Shown one piece after another: positions 38,019 to 47,069 of a stretch of 64,000 nt of DNA. The stretch's first letter is position 1. Every line of letters starts with the position of its first letter. This stretch comes from Mycobacterium interjectum (GTDB lineage: Bacteria; Actinomycetota; Actinomycetes; Mycobacteriales; Mycobacteriaceae): assembly GCA_002102225.1 (NCBI GenBank), contig LQPB01000043.1, positions 1 to 64,000 of the forward strand, read 5' to 3'. Below the pieces are notes generated by a model. That model saw only the letters and a list, made by a program, of their open reading frames with translations. It was not told the origin of the DNA and ran no database searches. Both the position numbers and the translations under genes were made by a program.

Positions 38019-38183
38019 ATGCCCACCCTTGAGACACGCCTCCGCCAGGAGTTGCGCGATTGCGCCCTTGAGTTACGGCAGCTTGCCTACACGGTGCCCA
38101 ACGGGATCGGCGAACATGCGCTGCTGCAGCTTTCGGACCGGATGCGCGCCGCGGCCGAGCAGGCGGTCCGAAAGGGAGCCTAG
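38019..38183 (+). CDS. Small helical protein of unknown function (54 residues)
   Basis: A short frame with good coding character: ATG at 38019, AGGAAG seven bases upstream, stop TAG at 38181-38183. The product (MPTLETRLRQELRDCALELR at the N-terminus) is predicted almost wholly helical, with a short VPNGIGEH turn. I recognise no family. It stands alone between the hydrolase gene and the convergent ABC transporter. Two GTAAAAAC direct repeats lie upstream at 37904 and 37926. Confidence 0.5.
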   Translation: MPTLETRLRQELRDCALELRQLAYTVPNGIGEHALLQLSDRMRAAAEQAVRKGA

Positions 38184-38194
38184 CGGCGCGGGGC

Positions 38195-38221
38195 GAGTGT
38201 GAGCTCACGGCCTCGAGTGTG
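38195..38221. repeat. GAGTGTG-type dispersed intergenic repeat (second copy)
   Basis: Matches 18146-18172 at 24 of 27 positions. Degenerate units (GGCGAGTGTGCGC; two GCGCACACCGAAAA-like boxes) continue to about 38300. It fills the gap between the convergent small protein gene and the ABC transporter. Confidence 0.6.
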
Positions 38222-38328
38222 AACCCAGGGTGGCGAGTGTGCGCACCGGGCGCCGGCACCGCACACCGAAAACCCCCGGCGCACACCGAAAACTCAGGGC
38301 GCACGCCCGGACCACGCGGGCGCGGCCC

Positions 38329-41028
38329 TCAGCCGGACCTGAGACGAATCTTCCAGCGCACGAAGCCCAGGTAGACGACGCTGAGCAGCACCAGCATGCC
38401 CATGTCGAACCACCACGCGCCGAGCGTGTGGCGCCAATGCGAGTCGTGCGGCACCGACGGCACCGCCTGCTGCAGCGTGAGCAGGTCGACGGTGGAGGCT
38501 GACGCCGCGAAGCCCCATCTCGCCGGTGTGGCCCAAGACATTTGGTCCAGTCCGAAGCGATCGGTGACCGGAATCATGCCGCCGGAAAACACCAGCTGGG
38601 ACATGACCGCCACGACGAGCAGCGGCATGATCTGCTCGTTGGACTTGGCGATCGACGACAAGACCAACCCGAGCATCGCCGAGGCGACGGTGGTCATCGC
38701 GACGTCAACGAACAGTTCCACGTTGGGGATGCCCAACGCCACGGCGCCCTGCGTCGGCCCGCCCTTGCCGATGATCGCGATGACGGTCACGATCGCGGAC
38801 TGAATGACCGCGAACACCGTGTAGACGAACACCTTCGCCAGCAGGTACGCCGACGTGGACAAGCCAACCGCCTGCTCGCGCAGGAAGATCGCGCGCTCGC
38901 CGATCAGATCCCGAATCGTCAGTGCCGTACCCATGAACACCGCACCGACGTTGAGCAACACCAGGATCTGTCCGGGTTCGGTGGGCGCGGCGCCCATGGG
39001 GTTCGGCTTGCCGAAGCCGACGTCGCCGGGTACCGACATCGACAGCGAGCCCATGATGAACGGCAGCAGCGCCAGAAAGACGAAGTAGCCGCGGTCAGAG
39101 ACGATCAACCGCACCTGGCGCCGCGCGATCGTGGAGAACTGCCGGAGCAGGCTGGTGTGCGACGGATCGCCGATTTCGGCGGGTTGCTCGGCGGGCGGCG
39201 GTGGTGGGGGCGGGCCCGTCCGCGCCAGGTAGCGCGCCTTGGCGCCGTCGGGGTCGCCCGCGACCGTGCTGAAGATGTCGGCCCAGTTCGTCGTGCCCAT
39301 CGCCGGACCGATCTGGCTGGGCGGCCCGCAGAACGCGGTCTTGCCGCCGGGCGCCAGCAACAGCACCTGGTCGCACACGTCCAGGTAGGTCAGCGAGTGG
39401 GTGACCACCAGCACCACGCGGCCCGCGTCGGCCAGCTGCCGCAGCATGGTCATCACCTGCCGGTCCAGCGCCGGGTCCAGGCCCGACGTCGGCTCGTCCA
39501 GGATCAACAGCGACGGCCCGGTCAGCAGCTCCAGCGCCACGGAGGCCCGCTTGCGCTGGCCGCCCGACAGCTTGTCGACCCGCGTCTGCAGGTGCTGGGT
39601 CATCTCGAGTTCCTCGAGGACCCGGGCCACCACCTGCGCGCGGTCGTCCTTGGTGGTGTCGGGCGGCAGGCGCAGTTCGGCGGCGTACATCAGCGCCTGC
39701 TGCACCGTCAGCTGACCGTGCACCACGTCGTCCTGCGGCACCATCCCGATCCTGCTGCGCAGGGAGGCGTATTCGGCGTGCACGTTGTGCCCCTCGAAGG
39801 AAACCGTGCCCTTACTCGGGTGCGTGTAGCCGGCCACCAACCTGGCGAACGTCGACTTTCCCGCGCCCGACGGGCCGATGACGGCCGTCAGCGTCCCGGG
39901 CTGTGCGCCCAGCGAGATGTCGTCCAGCAGGACCTTGTTGTTCTCGATCGTCCACGTCACGCCGCGCACGTCGAGGCCGCCGGTGCGGGTCGCGGTCGCG
40001 GTCTCATCGCGGCGGGCCAGCGTGCCGCCGGCGAAAACGAGGTCGATGTTGCCGATCGTGACGACGTCGCCGTCGCGCAGCACGGCCGTGTCGACGCGGG
40101 CACCGTTGACGAACGTGCCGTTGATGCTGCGGTTGTCGCGGATTTCGGTGCCGTGCGGCGTGGGGACGAGGGTGGCGTGGTGGCGCGAGGCCAACACCTC
40201 GGGAATGACGATGTCGTTGTCGTTGGCGCGGCCGATCTTGATCGCGCCGGGCATGGACTCCACCGAGGTACGGCCCGGCCGCAGGATCTTCATCATCGAC
40301 GTCGCGATGTTGGTGGAATCGCCGACGCGGCCCGTCTGGTCGGCCGCTGGCTCGGCGACCCGGCCGGTTTCCGGCTCCGCAGCGGGGGCCTGCGGCACCT
40401 GACCGGTTTGGGGGCGATAAATCTTCGGCGCCGGCTGCGGTCCACTGCCCGGTTGGATGGGCTTCAGTCCGCCGGGCGGATGAATCGGCTGCGGCCCGGA
40501 GGGCGGGTGGATCGGCTCCGGCCCGCTGGGCGGGTGGATCGGCCTCAACCCGGGTGGATGCGGTTGCTGGCGGACCGGTCCCGACGGCTGGGGCGGCTGA
40601 CCGGGCCAGTGCTGGCCGATCTGCTGCGGCTGGCTGTGCGGCGCCGGGGCGCTCGGTCCGCTGGCGGGGTTGAAGATCGGTATCGACGTCGTCAACGGCG
40701 GCCGCCCGGCCAAACCCTGGTGGCGGCCGACCTCGAAGGTCAGCGCCGGGCCGTCGGGGTTGCCGATATTGACCCGCATGCCGTCCTGGATGTCGACGAC
40801 GGGCACGCGACGATTCTGGACGTAGAGCCCGTTGAGGCTGCCGTTGTCGATGGCAATCCATCTCCCCTGGTCGAATCGCACGATCAGATGCGTCCGGGAG
40901 ATCAGCGGGTGTGCGACGCGGACGTCGGCGCGGAGATCACGCCCGATGACGACGTCGGTGCCTGCTGCGAAGGTGCGCTCTGATCCCTCGTACCGCACGG
41001 TCAGCACAGGTGGGACTGGTGGGCTCAC
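38329..41028 (-). CDS. FHA-domain ABC exporter, Rv1747-like
   Basis: An 899-residue single-chain half-transporter. FHA domain 1 is at about 10-100 (GRDLRADVRVAHPLISRTHL) and FHA 2 at about 240-330 (NDNDIVIPEVLASRHHATLV), with a Pro-rich linker between containing tandem IHPPSGP-like repeats. The nucleotide-binding domain follows (Walker A GPSGAGKS near 388, LSGGQ near 486, LLILDEP near 509), then six TM helices (about 650-899) of the ABC-2/ABCG type. Rv1747 of M. tuberculosis exports cell-wall lipid material and is phosphorylated by PknF; no kinase gene is adjacent here. GTG start at 41026-41028. Confidence 0.92.
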   Translation of the reverse strand: MSPPVPPVLTVRYEGSERTFAAGTDVVIGRDLRADVRVAHPLISRTHLIVRFDQGRWIAIDNGSLNGLYVQNRRVPVVDIQDGMRVNIGNPDGPALTFEVGRHQGLAGRPPLTTSIPIFNPASGPSAPAPHSQPQQIGQHWPGQPPQPSGPVRQQPHPPGLRPIHPPSGPEPIHPPSGPQPIHPPGGLKPIQPGSGPQPAPKIYRPQTGQVPQAPAAEPETGRVAEPAADQTGRVGDSTNIATSMMKILRPGRTSVESMPGAIKIGRANDNDIVIPEVLASRHHATLVPTPHGTEIRDNRSINGTFVNGARVDTAVLRDGDVVTIGNIDLVFAGGTLARRDETATATRTGGLDVRGVTWTIENNKVLLDDISLGAQPGTLTAVIGPSGAGKSTFARLVAGYTHPSKGTVSFEGHNVHAEYASLRSRIGMVPQDDVVHGQLTVQQALMYAAELRLPPDTTKDDRAQVVARVLEELEMTQHLQTRVDKLSGGQRKRASVALELLTGPSLLILDEPTSGLDPALDRQVMTMLRQLADAGRVVLVVTHSLTYLDVCDQVLLLAPGGKTAFCGPPSQIGPAMGTTNWADIFSTVAGDPDGAKARYLARTGPPPPPPPAEQPAEIGDPSHTSLLRQFSTIARRQVRLIVSDRGYFVFLALLPFIMGSLSMSVPGDVGFGKPNPMGAAPTEPGQILVLLNVGAVFMGTALTIRDLIGERAIFLREQAVGLSTSAYLLAKVFVYTVFAVIQSAIVTVIAIIGKGGPTQGAVALGIPNVELFVDVAMTTVASAMLGLVLSSIAKSNEQIMPLLVVAVMSQLVFSGGMIPVTDRFGLDQMSWATPARWGFAASASTVDLLTLQQAVPSVPHDSHWRHTLGAWWFDMGMLVLLSVVYLGFVRWKIRLRSG

Positions 41029-41200
41029 GAGGACCAACTGTATCGGCAGCGGCGCCGATTGCGGCCCAAGTCGCCGACGCGGTTCACGGTGCTCGGGTAA
41101 GTCGGCCCGCATGCACGACGGGTACCGCCCTCATCGACCCGGACGCCGGATGCCCGAAACAACGCGAATGACCGCCGAGGGAATTCGCGTCCGAAATTCG

Positions 41201-42268
41201 TTATCCCGCTGCCTCGGCGAAATGCGCCTCTTGCCGACCGTCCCAGTGTTGGCGGCCGCTTGGCAAACCGCCCGCGGCGCCAGTGACCTCCTTGATGAAG
41301 TCGCCGATGTATCGAATGGCCCGCCTTCCTTCCGGCAGGATGTCCGCCGCAATCGGGAAGTCGTGAATTTGTCTGTCCCACAAGTGCAGATCGCAGCGAA
41401 CCCCGCTGAATTGCAATCGTTCAGCCATCAGCTCGGCGTCCGGAAGTAGCAACTCGTGGGAACTTGCGTGGATGGCCACCGGGGGCAACGAGGTGAGATC
41501 CGCGTCCACCGGTGATTCGACGCGCACGGACGTTCCCCCGTCGTGCGGAAGCCGCACCTCGCCGAGGTACCGGGCAAACATCGACAACGCCGCCCGGGTG
41601 AACATCGAGCACCTGCGCGCGTTGCGGTGGCGCAGTTTGCGGGCCGGGTCGGCGTCGGTGAATGGCGAGATCGTCGCAATACCGGCGGGCCGCACCACGC
41701 GCGCGCGCATGGCCGCCAGCGTGATCATGAAGGCCAGGTATCCCCCGGCCGAGTCGCCCGCGACGACGATCTGATCCCCGCCGTAGCCGCGCTCCGCCAG
41801 CCAGCGCAGGCCGTTCATTCCGTCTTCGATCGCGTCGGCGATTTGATGGGTCGGCAACTTTCGGTACCCGACGGTCAGCACGCCGGCGTCCGCCGCCTTC
41901 GAGAGCCGGGTGACCAGGGACCGGTGCGTGTTGAGGCCGCAGGTCAGGAATGCGCCGCCATGCAGGTAAAGGATCGCGCGCTTGCCCGACACGCCGGGCG
42001 CGTGCACCCATTCGGCGGCACAGTTCTCCAGCCGGACGGGTTCGATCTGAGCCGAGTGGGTGAAATGCGGCATCAAGCCCGCCAAATCGTCCACGTACTG
42101 AAAAGGCCAGTGCAGATTCGGCTGAATGGCCCAGGCGCGGACCACATTTTTCACCAGCAACCGGCTGGCGAGCGACACAGCAAAAGACTGCGGGCTGTGC
42201 CGATGGTGGACGCGCCGGTTCATCGCCTGGCTTGGCAATATGTGATAAGGGCTCGGCCGCATCGCCAT
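41201..42268 (-). CDS. HSL-type alpha/beta hydrolase (lipase/esterase)
   Basis: A 355-residue esterase: oxyanion motif YLHGGAFLTCG near residue 100, nucleophile GDSAGGYL near 168, acid and His in SSHELLLPDAE and RQIHDFP near 310. An N-terminal extension of about 60 residues precedes the core, as in mycobacterial Lip proteins. The ATG at 42266-42268 is chosen from three nearby because GGAGG stands eight bases upstream. Substrate unknown; probably acyl esters. Divergent from an SDR. Confidence 0.87.
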   Translation of the reverse strand: MAMRPSPYHILPSQAMNRRVHHRHSPQSFAVSLASRLLVKNVVRAWAIQPNLHWPFQYVDDLAGLMPHFTHSAQIEPVRLENCAAEWVHAPGVSGKRAILYLHGGAFLTCGLNTHRSLVTRLSKAADAGVLTVGYRKLPTHQIADAIEDGMNGLRWLAERGYGGDQIVVAGDSAGGYLAFMITLAAMRARVVRPAGIATISPFTDADPARKLRHRNARRCSMFTRAALSMFARYLGEVRLPHDGGTSVRVESPVDADLTSLPPVAIHASSHELLLPDAELMAERLQFSGVRCDLHLWDRQIHDFPIAADILPEGRRAIRYIGDFIKEVTGAAGGLPSGRQHWDGRQEAHFAEAAG

Positions 42269-42303
42269 TCGCATTCACCTCCGTGGAGGTCAATCGGGTA
42301 CCC

Positions 42304-42328
42304 CCCGCCGTCTGGGAAAAACGGCGGG
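42304..42328. promoter_or_regulatory. Hairpin/inverted repeat in lipase-SDR divergent region
   Basis: CCCGCCGT (42304-42311) and ACGGCGGG (42321-42328), 8-bp perfect arms with a 9-base A-rich loop. It lies 36 bases upstream of the lipase ATG and 95 upstream of the SDR. Could be an operator or a 5'-leader stem. Confidence 0.35.
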
Positions 42329-42422
42329 TAAATCCCTGGCAAATGTCGGCTTCATCACTGTTTGAGGCGCTAACTCGGTGGGTATAGGCGTCGATCCCGC
42401 CCGGTGGCCCAAGATATTGGGT

Positions 42423-43268
42423 ATGGACGAGGCAATGCCCGGGGCCGCGCTGCTGGCCGATCGTGTCGCGGTGGTGACCGGGGGCGGTGGGGGTATCGGC
42501 GCGGCAACCGCGCAGCTGTTCGCCCGGCACGGCGCGCGGGTGGTCATCGCCGACATCGACGAGGAGCTGGCCCGACGCACCGCGGACGACATCACCGGGA
42601 CGGGTGGCTCCGCGCTGGCGGTCACCACAGATGTTCGCGACGCGGACCAGGTGGCCGCCCTCGCGCGTTCGGTGCTGGATCGCTACGGCGGGATCGACGT
42701 GTTGGTGAACAACGTCGGCCACTGGCTGCGCCATCCGGGCAACTTCGTCGACACCGACCCCCGGCTGTGGGACGACCTGTACCGCATCAACCTGCACCAC
42801 GTTTTCCTGGTCAGCCGCGCGTTCCTGCCCGCGATGATCGATCGAGGGGCCGGTGCGATCGTCAACGTCTCATCGGTCGAGGGGCTACGCGGCTACCCCG
42901 AGGACCCCGTCTACGCCGCCTTCAAAGCCGCCGTCATCCACTTCACCCGCAGCCTCGCCGTGCAAGTGGGCCGGGACGGGGTGCGGGTCAACGCGATCGG
43001 TCCCGACGTCACCGAATCGTTGCAGGTGCCGTACTCGCAGTGGCTGTCGGCCGAGGAGCAGACGCAGTGGCCGCAGTGGGTCCCGGTCGGACGAATGGGC
43101 CTGCCCGAGGACCAGGCGCGCGTGATCCTGTTCCTGGCCTCGGACCTGTCGGCGTTCGTCACCGGTCACACCATTCCCACCGATGGCGGCACCGGCGCGG
43201 CGGGCGGCTGGTTCCGCTCGGCGCGCCGGCCCGGTCGGGAGTGGACCAATCGCCCTCTCGCGCCCTGA
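42423..43268 (+). CDS. Short-chain dehydrogenase/reductase
   Basis: A 281-residue SDR: TGGGGGIGAATA near residue 20, NNVGHWLRHPG near 97, SSVEGLRGYPEDPVYAAFK near 150 (catalytic Tyr/Lys as YAAFK) and TIPTDGGTGAAGG near the C-terminus. NAD preference is suggested by VVIADIDE at the second strand. ATG at 42423 is preferred to earlier GTG codons because the dinucleotide motif then falls at the usual distance. No operon partner; substrate unknown. Confidence 0.85.
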   Translation: MDEAMPGAALLADRVAVVTGGGGGIGAATAQLFARHGARVVIADIDEELARRTADDITGTGGSALAVTTDVRDADQVAALARSVLDRYGGIDVLVNNVGHWLRHPGNFVDTDPRLWDDLYRINLHHVFLVSRAFLPAMIDRGAGAIVNVSSVEGLRGYPEDPVYAAFKAAVIHFTRSLAVQVGRDGVRVNAIGPDVTESLQVPYSQWLSAEEQTQWPQWVPVGRMGLPEDQARVILFLASDLSAFVTGHTIPTDGGTGAAGGWFRSARRPGREWTNRPLAP

Positions 43269-43447
43269 CCGCAGGGCGTCACCGGATTTGCGTTCTGCGC
43301 GCGGATTCGCGAGCACAGTTCGACCGTCAGAGCGCGGCCGCCAACGGTTCATGGACTCATCCGGAAGGCGAACGAAGCACTCTGTTGTGACATTGCTAGG
43401 ACCGAGCTGACCGGTCGCCCAACGGGTTTCGCGCGGGCGCGGCACCC

Positions 43448-45691
43448 TCAGGCGTATTGGGCTGGCGCGTCTGCGCGAAATCGCGCCTGGTCGTCGATGA
43501 TCGTCACCGGGATGCCGTTGAGCGCCCCGTTCCCCGACGGCTGGTCGAGGAAGGTCGGCGGGGACAGCACGTTGGTGTTGGCACCCGGTGAACCATTGGC
43601 CACCGACATGCGGGTGCCCGGCTTGCCATGCCCCCAGCCGTGCGGCATCGATACCACGCCGGGCTTGATCGCATCGGTGACCTCGACGGGCACTTTGATC
43701 TCGCCGGCCTCGGACTTCACCGTGACGACGTCGGCGTCCGCGACGCCCCAGCGGGCGGCGTCCTCGGGGTGCATCAACAGCGTGCACCGGTCCTTGCCCT
43801 TCATCAGCGCGGGAACGTTGTGCAGCCAGGTGTTGTTCGAGCGCAGGTGCCGGCGGCTGACCAGCACCAGCGGTTCGGCCGGCCGCTCCATCCGCGCCGC
43901 CAGCCGCGGCAGGTCATCGAGCAGATATTGCGGCGCGAGGTGGATCTTCTTGTCGAGCGTGCCCAGCATGTCGGGCAGCTGCGGCACCATCGGCCCGAAG
44001 TCGATTCCGTTCGGGTTGGCCTTGAGCATGTCCAGCGTGAGCCCGCCCGGGTTCTTGCCGTACTGATCGCCAAACGGCCCGGTGCGCAGGGTCAGGTCGA
44101 GCATCCGCTCGGGGCCACCGTGCTGGTAGAGCTTGCGGATCTCGGCGCCGTCGAGGCCCCGCGTGAAGGCCAGGTAATCGAAGAAGCCGTCGTCGATCGC
44201 GGCGACGTCGACCTCTTCGGCCGGCGTGCCGGTGCACAGGCCGGTCAACCGGATCAAGATCTCCCATTCGTGCGGGCGATCCCCGGGGTCGAACACCGGT
44301 GCGGAGTAGTTCGCGATGCTGCGGATGGCAAACAGCAGGATCAGGTCGTCGTGGTGCGGCTGCTCGAGCGGGGACAGGCCCGGCAGGATGACGTCGGCGT
44401 GGCGCGTCGTCTCGTTGAGCCAAAGGTCAACGGAGATCATCGCTTCCAGCATCGGGAGCACCTCGTCGAGCTTGTCGCCGCCGGGGGTGGAGAGCACCGG
44501 GTTGCCGGCGACCGTGATCAGCGCCTTGAGTTGTCCCTCGCCGGGTGTGGCGATCTCCTCGGCCATGCACGACACCGGCGCCTGGCCGAGCACCTCCTTC
44601 GCGCCGCGCACCCGGGTGCGCCAGCGACCGAACTCGGCCAGGCCCCCTTCCAGACCCGGCAACGGCTGCGTCGTGATCGACCAGGCCGCCGGCTTGGGGA
44701 ACATGGCGCCGCCGGGGGTGTCGAAATGGCCGGTCAAAATGTTGATGACGTCGACCAGCCAGCTCGCCAGGCTGCCAAACTCCTGATTGCACAACCCGAT
44801 TCGGCCGTACACCACCGACTTCTCGGTGCCGGCGAGTTCGCGCGCCAGCGCGCGGATGCGGTTTTCGTCGATGCCGGTCACGGTGCCCACCCGCTCCGGT
44901 GGCCACTCCGCGGCGACGCGGCGCATCGTCTCCAGGCCTTCGACATGCGGCCCCGCATTGACCAGCCCCTCGTCGAAGAGGGTGTGGGCCACGGCCAGCA
45001 GCAGCGCCGCGTCGGTACCCGGCACGATCGGAAGCCACTCGTCGGCCTGGGCCGCGGTCTGTGTGCGCACCGGGTCGATCACGATCACCTTGCCGCGCTT
45101 GCGAATCTCGGCGATCAGCCCCATCACGTCCGGCGCGGCCAGCAGTGAACCCTGCGACGCCGCGGGGTTGGCGCCCATGATGACCAGCAGGTCCGTGCGT
45201 TCGATGTCGGGCACGGGGAAGTTCCACCAGAGGCCGTACATCAGGTGCGACGACAAATTCTTCGGCCATTGGTCGACCGTGCCGGGCGAGTAGGTGATCG
45301 GCATCCCCGACATGCCCATCAGCACGCCCGCATACCGGGCAAGCGAAAACGAGTGCGCCAGTGGGTTACCGGTGTAGGCGGTCACCGCGCCGATCCCGTA
45401 CTTTTCGATCACCGGCGTCAGCAGCTCGGTGCAGCGGCGAAATGCCGCGTCCCAGCTGACCTCGCGCCATTGCCCGTCGACCTTGATCATCGGACGGCGG
45501 ATGCGGTCCGGGTCGTCGTGCACCTGGGCCAGCGATACGCCCTTGGGGCACAGGTGTCCCCTGCTCCAGACGTCGTCGCGGTTGCCGCGGATGCTGGTGA
45601 CTTTGCCGCCCTCGACCTGAATTTCCAAGCCGCACATGGCTTCACACAGTGGGCAGGTGCGCAGATGCCTGCCGTCTTCGCCGGTCGTCAC
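43448..45691 (-). CDS. Molybdopterin-dependent oxidoreductase (formate dehydrogenase/DMSO-reductase family)
   Basis: A 747-residue protein with an N-terminal 4Fe-4S motif C-x2-C-x3-C...C (CPLCEAMCG near residue 14; GHLCPKG near 45), the Mo/W-bis-MGD domains (VIMGANPAASQGSLLAAPDV near 175; LTGHFDTPGGAMF near 320) and the C-terminal MGD-binding beta-barrel (VSMPHGWGHGKPG near 690). No Tat signal, so cytoplasmic. No FdhB- or subunit-like gene is adjacent, and donor and acceptor are unknown. GTG start at 45689-45691; a perfect dyad lies 13 bases upstream. Confidence 0.9.
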   Translation of the reverse strand: MTTGEDGRHLRTCPLCEAMCGLEIQVEGGKVTSIRGNRDDVWSRGHLCPKGVSLAQVHDDPDRIRRPMIKVDGQWREVSWDAAFRRCTELLTPVIEKYGIGAVTAYTGNPLAHSFSLARYAGVLMGMSGMPITYSPGTVDQWPKNLSSHLMYGLWWNFPVPDIERTDLLVIMGANPAASQGSLLAAPDVMGLIAEIRKRGKVIVIDPVRTQTAAQADEWLPIVPGTDAALLLAVAHTLFDEGLVNAGPHVEGLETMRRVAAEWPPERVGTVTGIDENRIRALARELAGTEKSVVYGRIGLCNQEFGSLASWLVDVINILTGHFDTPGGAMFPKPAAWSITTQPLPGLEGGLAEFGRWRTRVRGAKEVLGQAPVSCMAEEIATPGEGQLKALITVAGNPVLSTPGGDKLDEVLPMLEAMISVDLWLNETTRHADVILPGLSPLEQPHHDDLILLFAIRSIANYSAPVFDPGDRPHEWEILIRLTGLCTGTPAEEVDVAAIDDGFFDYLAFTRGLDGAEIRKLYQHGGPERMLDLTLRTGPFGDQYGKNPGGLTLDMLKANPNGIDFGPMVPQLPDMLGTLDKKIHLAPQYLLDDLPRLAARMERPAEPLVLVSRRHLRSNNTWLHNVPALMKGKDRCTLLMHPEDAARWGVADADVVTVKSEAGEIKVPVEVTDAIKPGVVSMPHGWGHGKPGTRMSVANGSPGANTNVLSPPTFLDQPSGNGALNGIPVTIIDDQARFRADAPAQYA

Positions 45692-45703
45692 CCACCCACT
45701 GTA

Positions 45704-45726
45704 TTCCGCTACTACCAGTAGCGGAA
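45704..45726. promoter_or_regulatory. Perfect 23-bp dyad upstream of the molybdoenzyme gene
   Basis: TTCCGCTACT-ACC-AGTAGCGGAA, 10-bp perfect arms with a 3-base spacer, 13 bases before the GTG. Either an operator covering the promoter or a leader stem; a terminator for the upstream gene is less likely since no T-tract follows. Confidence 0.5.
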
Positions 45727-45743
45727 GTGGCAAATGTCCGGGG

Positions 45744-46169
45744 CTAGGATGCCCAGGGGCCGAAGCCGCCGACCTTGTCGATGCGGATGCGGGTGAGGAA
45801 TCCGGGGGGCGCACCATCAGGCGGGAACTTCGTGTTGGGGTCGCCCAGGATCGGGTTGAGTTCCGTCAGGAGCTCGGGCGCCCCGCCCTCGACGATGCGC
45901 GCGGTTCCGGAGACGGATAGGTAGGGCCGCATCCCCTGCCCCGCCTTGTCCAGCGACACGATCGTGACGGCCACCCGGGGGTCGTTGCGCGCGTTGCGCA
46001 CCTTCTTGTGCTCGGCGAGGTGCGCGGTGACGAGCTCGTCGCCGTCAGGTGTCGACTGCAGCGCGACCCACACCAGGCTCACCTGGGGGCTGCCGTCGGG
46101 ATTGAGGGTTATCAGGGTCGCGTCGGCACCCTTGCCGATGAATTCGCGTGCGGCGTCGTTCAGCTTCAT
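45744..46169 (-). CDS. PPOX-class split-barrel flavin/F420-dependent protein
   Basis: A 141-residue split-barrel protein of the pyridoxamine-oxidase-like class: GADATLITLNPDGSPQVSLV near residue 15, HKKVRNARNDPRVAVTIVSL near 55 and YLSVSGTARIVEGG near 85. In mycobacteria many of these use F420 to reduce quinones, biliverdin or other substrates; FMN or haem binding cannot be excluded. ATG at 46167-46169 with AGAAG upstream. It lies 52 bases before the molybdoenzyme gene on the same strand. Confidence 0.82.
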   Translation of the reverse strand: MKLNDAAREFIGKGADATLITLNPDGSPQVSLVWVALQSTPDGDELVTAHLAEHKKVRNARNDPRVAVTIVSLDKAGQGMRPYLSVSGTARIVEGGAPELLTELNPILGDPNTKFPPDGAPPGFLTRIRIDKVGGFGPWAS

Positions 46170-46274
46170 GCGTTCTTCTACCGCCACGCGCCACGATTCA
46201 TTCCCTGGAATCAGATTTGAATATGACCAGTTGGCTGTACACCTTCGGCCGCCGCTCCTAGCGTCGTATCCGAC

Positions 46275-46460
46275 ATGACCCAGCATCAGCCGCCGACCGG
46301 CATCGAATACCTCCGCAGTGAAGTGCTCGATCGGATGGACGCCCAACCGTTCGATGACTGGTCCCCCGCCCTATTGCGCGCCCTCATCGCCGTTTTTGAC
46401 CTGAACGGCGTCACACCCGTGCCGGTACACCGCGGTTTCCGGCCTTATCTCGTCAGGTGA
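46275..46460 (+). CDS. Small protein of unknown function (61 residues)
   Basis: ATG at 46275, stop at 46458-46460. The peptide (MTQHQPPTGIEYLRSEVLDR at the N-terminus, WSPALLRALIAVFDLNG in the middle) has a helical, amphipathic look and no rare-codon bias. I recognise no domain. It is divergent from the split-barrel gene and 23 bases ahead of the SnoaL-like gene, with which it may be co-transcribed. Confidence 0.5.
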   Translation: MTQHQPPTGIEYLRSEVLDRMDAQPFDDWSPALLRALIAVFDLNGVTPVPVHRGFRPYLVR

Positions 46461-46483
46461 CGCGACGCGGTTAGGCTCGCGCC

Positions 46484-46918
46484 GTGGACATGTGGGAATT
46501 GGTGGCCCGCGAGCAGATTCGGGACACCCTCGCGCGGTACAACTGGTCGGGCGACGCCGGCCGGCTGGAGGGCCTCGCGGAGACCTTCTGCACGGACGGC
46601 GTTCTCGAAATACGCGGACTGCAGCCGTTGCGCGGGCGGGCCGAGATCGTGTCGTTCCTCGGCGGTGTCGCAGGGAACGTCGCCCGCGACCTCGACGTCA
46701 AGCCCGTCGTGCGCCACAACATCGCCAATGTGCTCTTCGCCGGCCTCACTCCCGACCGGGCGGAGGTCTCGTCCTACTTCACCGTTGTCACCCACATCGG
46801 GCTCGATCATTCCGGCCGCTACCGCGACATCCTGGTCCCCGCCCACGGCACCTGGCTGATCCGCCATCGCAAGGTGTCGACCGACTGGGCGGCCCCGAAT
46901 TCGACCATGGCTCGCTGA
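46484..46918 (+). CDS. SnoaL-like/NTF2-fold protein
   Basis: A 144-residue NTF2-like protein: the N-terminal helix REQIRDTLARYNWSGDAGRL, then FCTDGVLEIRG near 35 and the strand pair DRAEVSSYFTVVTHIGLDHS near 90. Family members are isomerases, dehydratases or binding proteins. GTG at 46484 is used; an ATG two codons in is equally possible. No catalytic residue can be assigned. A further 207 bases to the next gene hold an inverted repeat. Confidence 0.72.
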   Translation: MDMWELVAREQIRDTLARYNWSGDAGRLEGLAETFCTDGVLEIRGLQPLRGRAEIVSFLGGVAGNVARDLDVKPVVRHNIANVLFAGLTPDRAEVSSYFTVVTHIGLDHSGRYRDILVPAHGTWLIRHRKVSTDWAAPNSTMAR

Positions 46919-47069
46919 TCCGAACGGCCGGTCAGATGAATATTGGTGGCGATTTCGTTAAATGTACCGCCGCGATGTTTGCCAACGCCCGCCCAGCGGC
47001 TACAGATTAGGGATCACATCACGAGATTGCGGTCGGCCGTGGTGGCGTGCGCCGTCGGGGCGCCGGGGT

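Noticed and set aside
38542..40983. An 813-codon open frame antisense to the ABC transporter
   Set aside because: The opposite strand encodes a clear FHA-ABC protein. The antisense product is low-complexity and lacks any domain.
42304..42328. Intrinsic terminator in the lipase-SDR gap
   Set aside because: It lies between divergent starts, where no transcript should end; it is listed only as a possible regulatory stem.
45704..45726. Terminator of the split-barrel gene
   Set aside because: No T-rich tract follows on the minus strand, and the dyad is nearer the next gene's start; operator or leader stem preferred.
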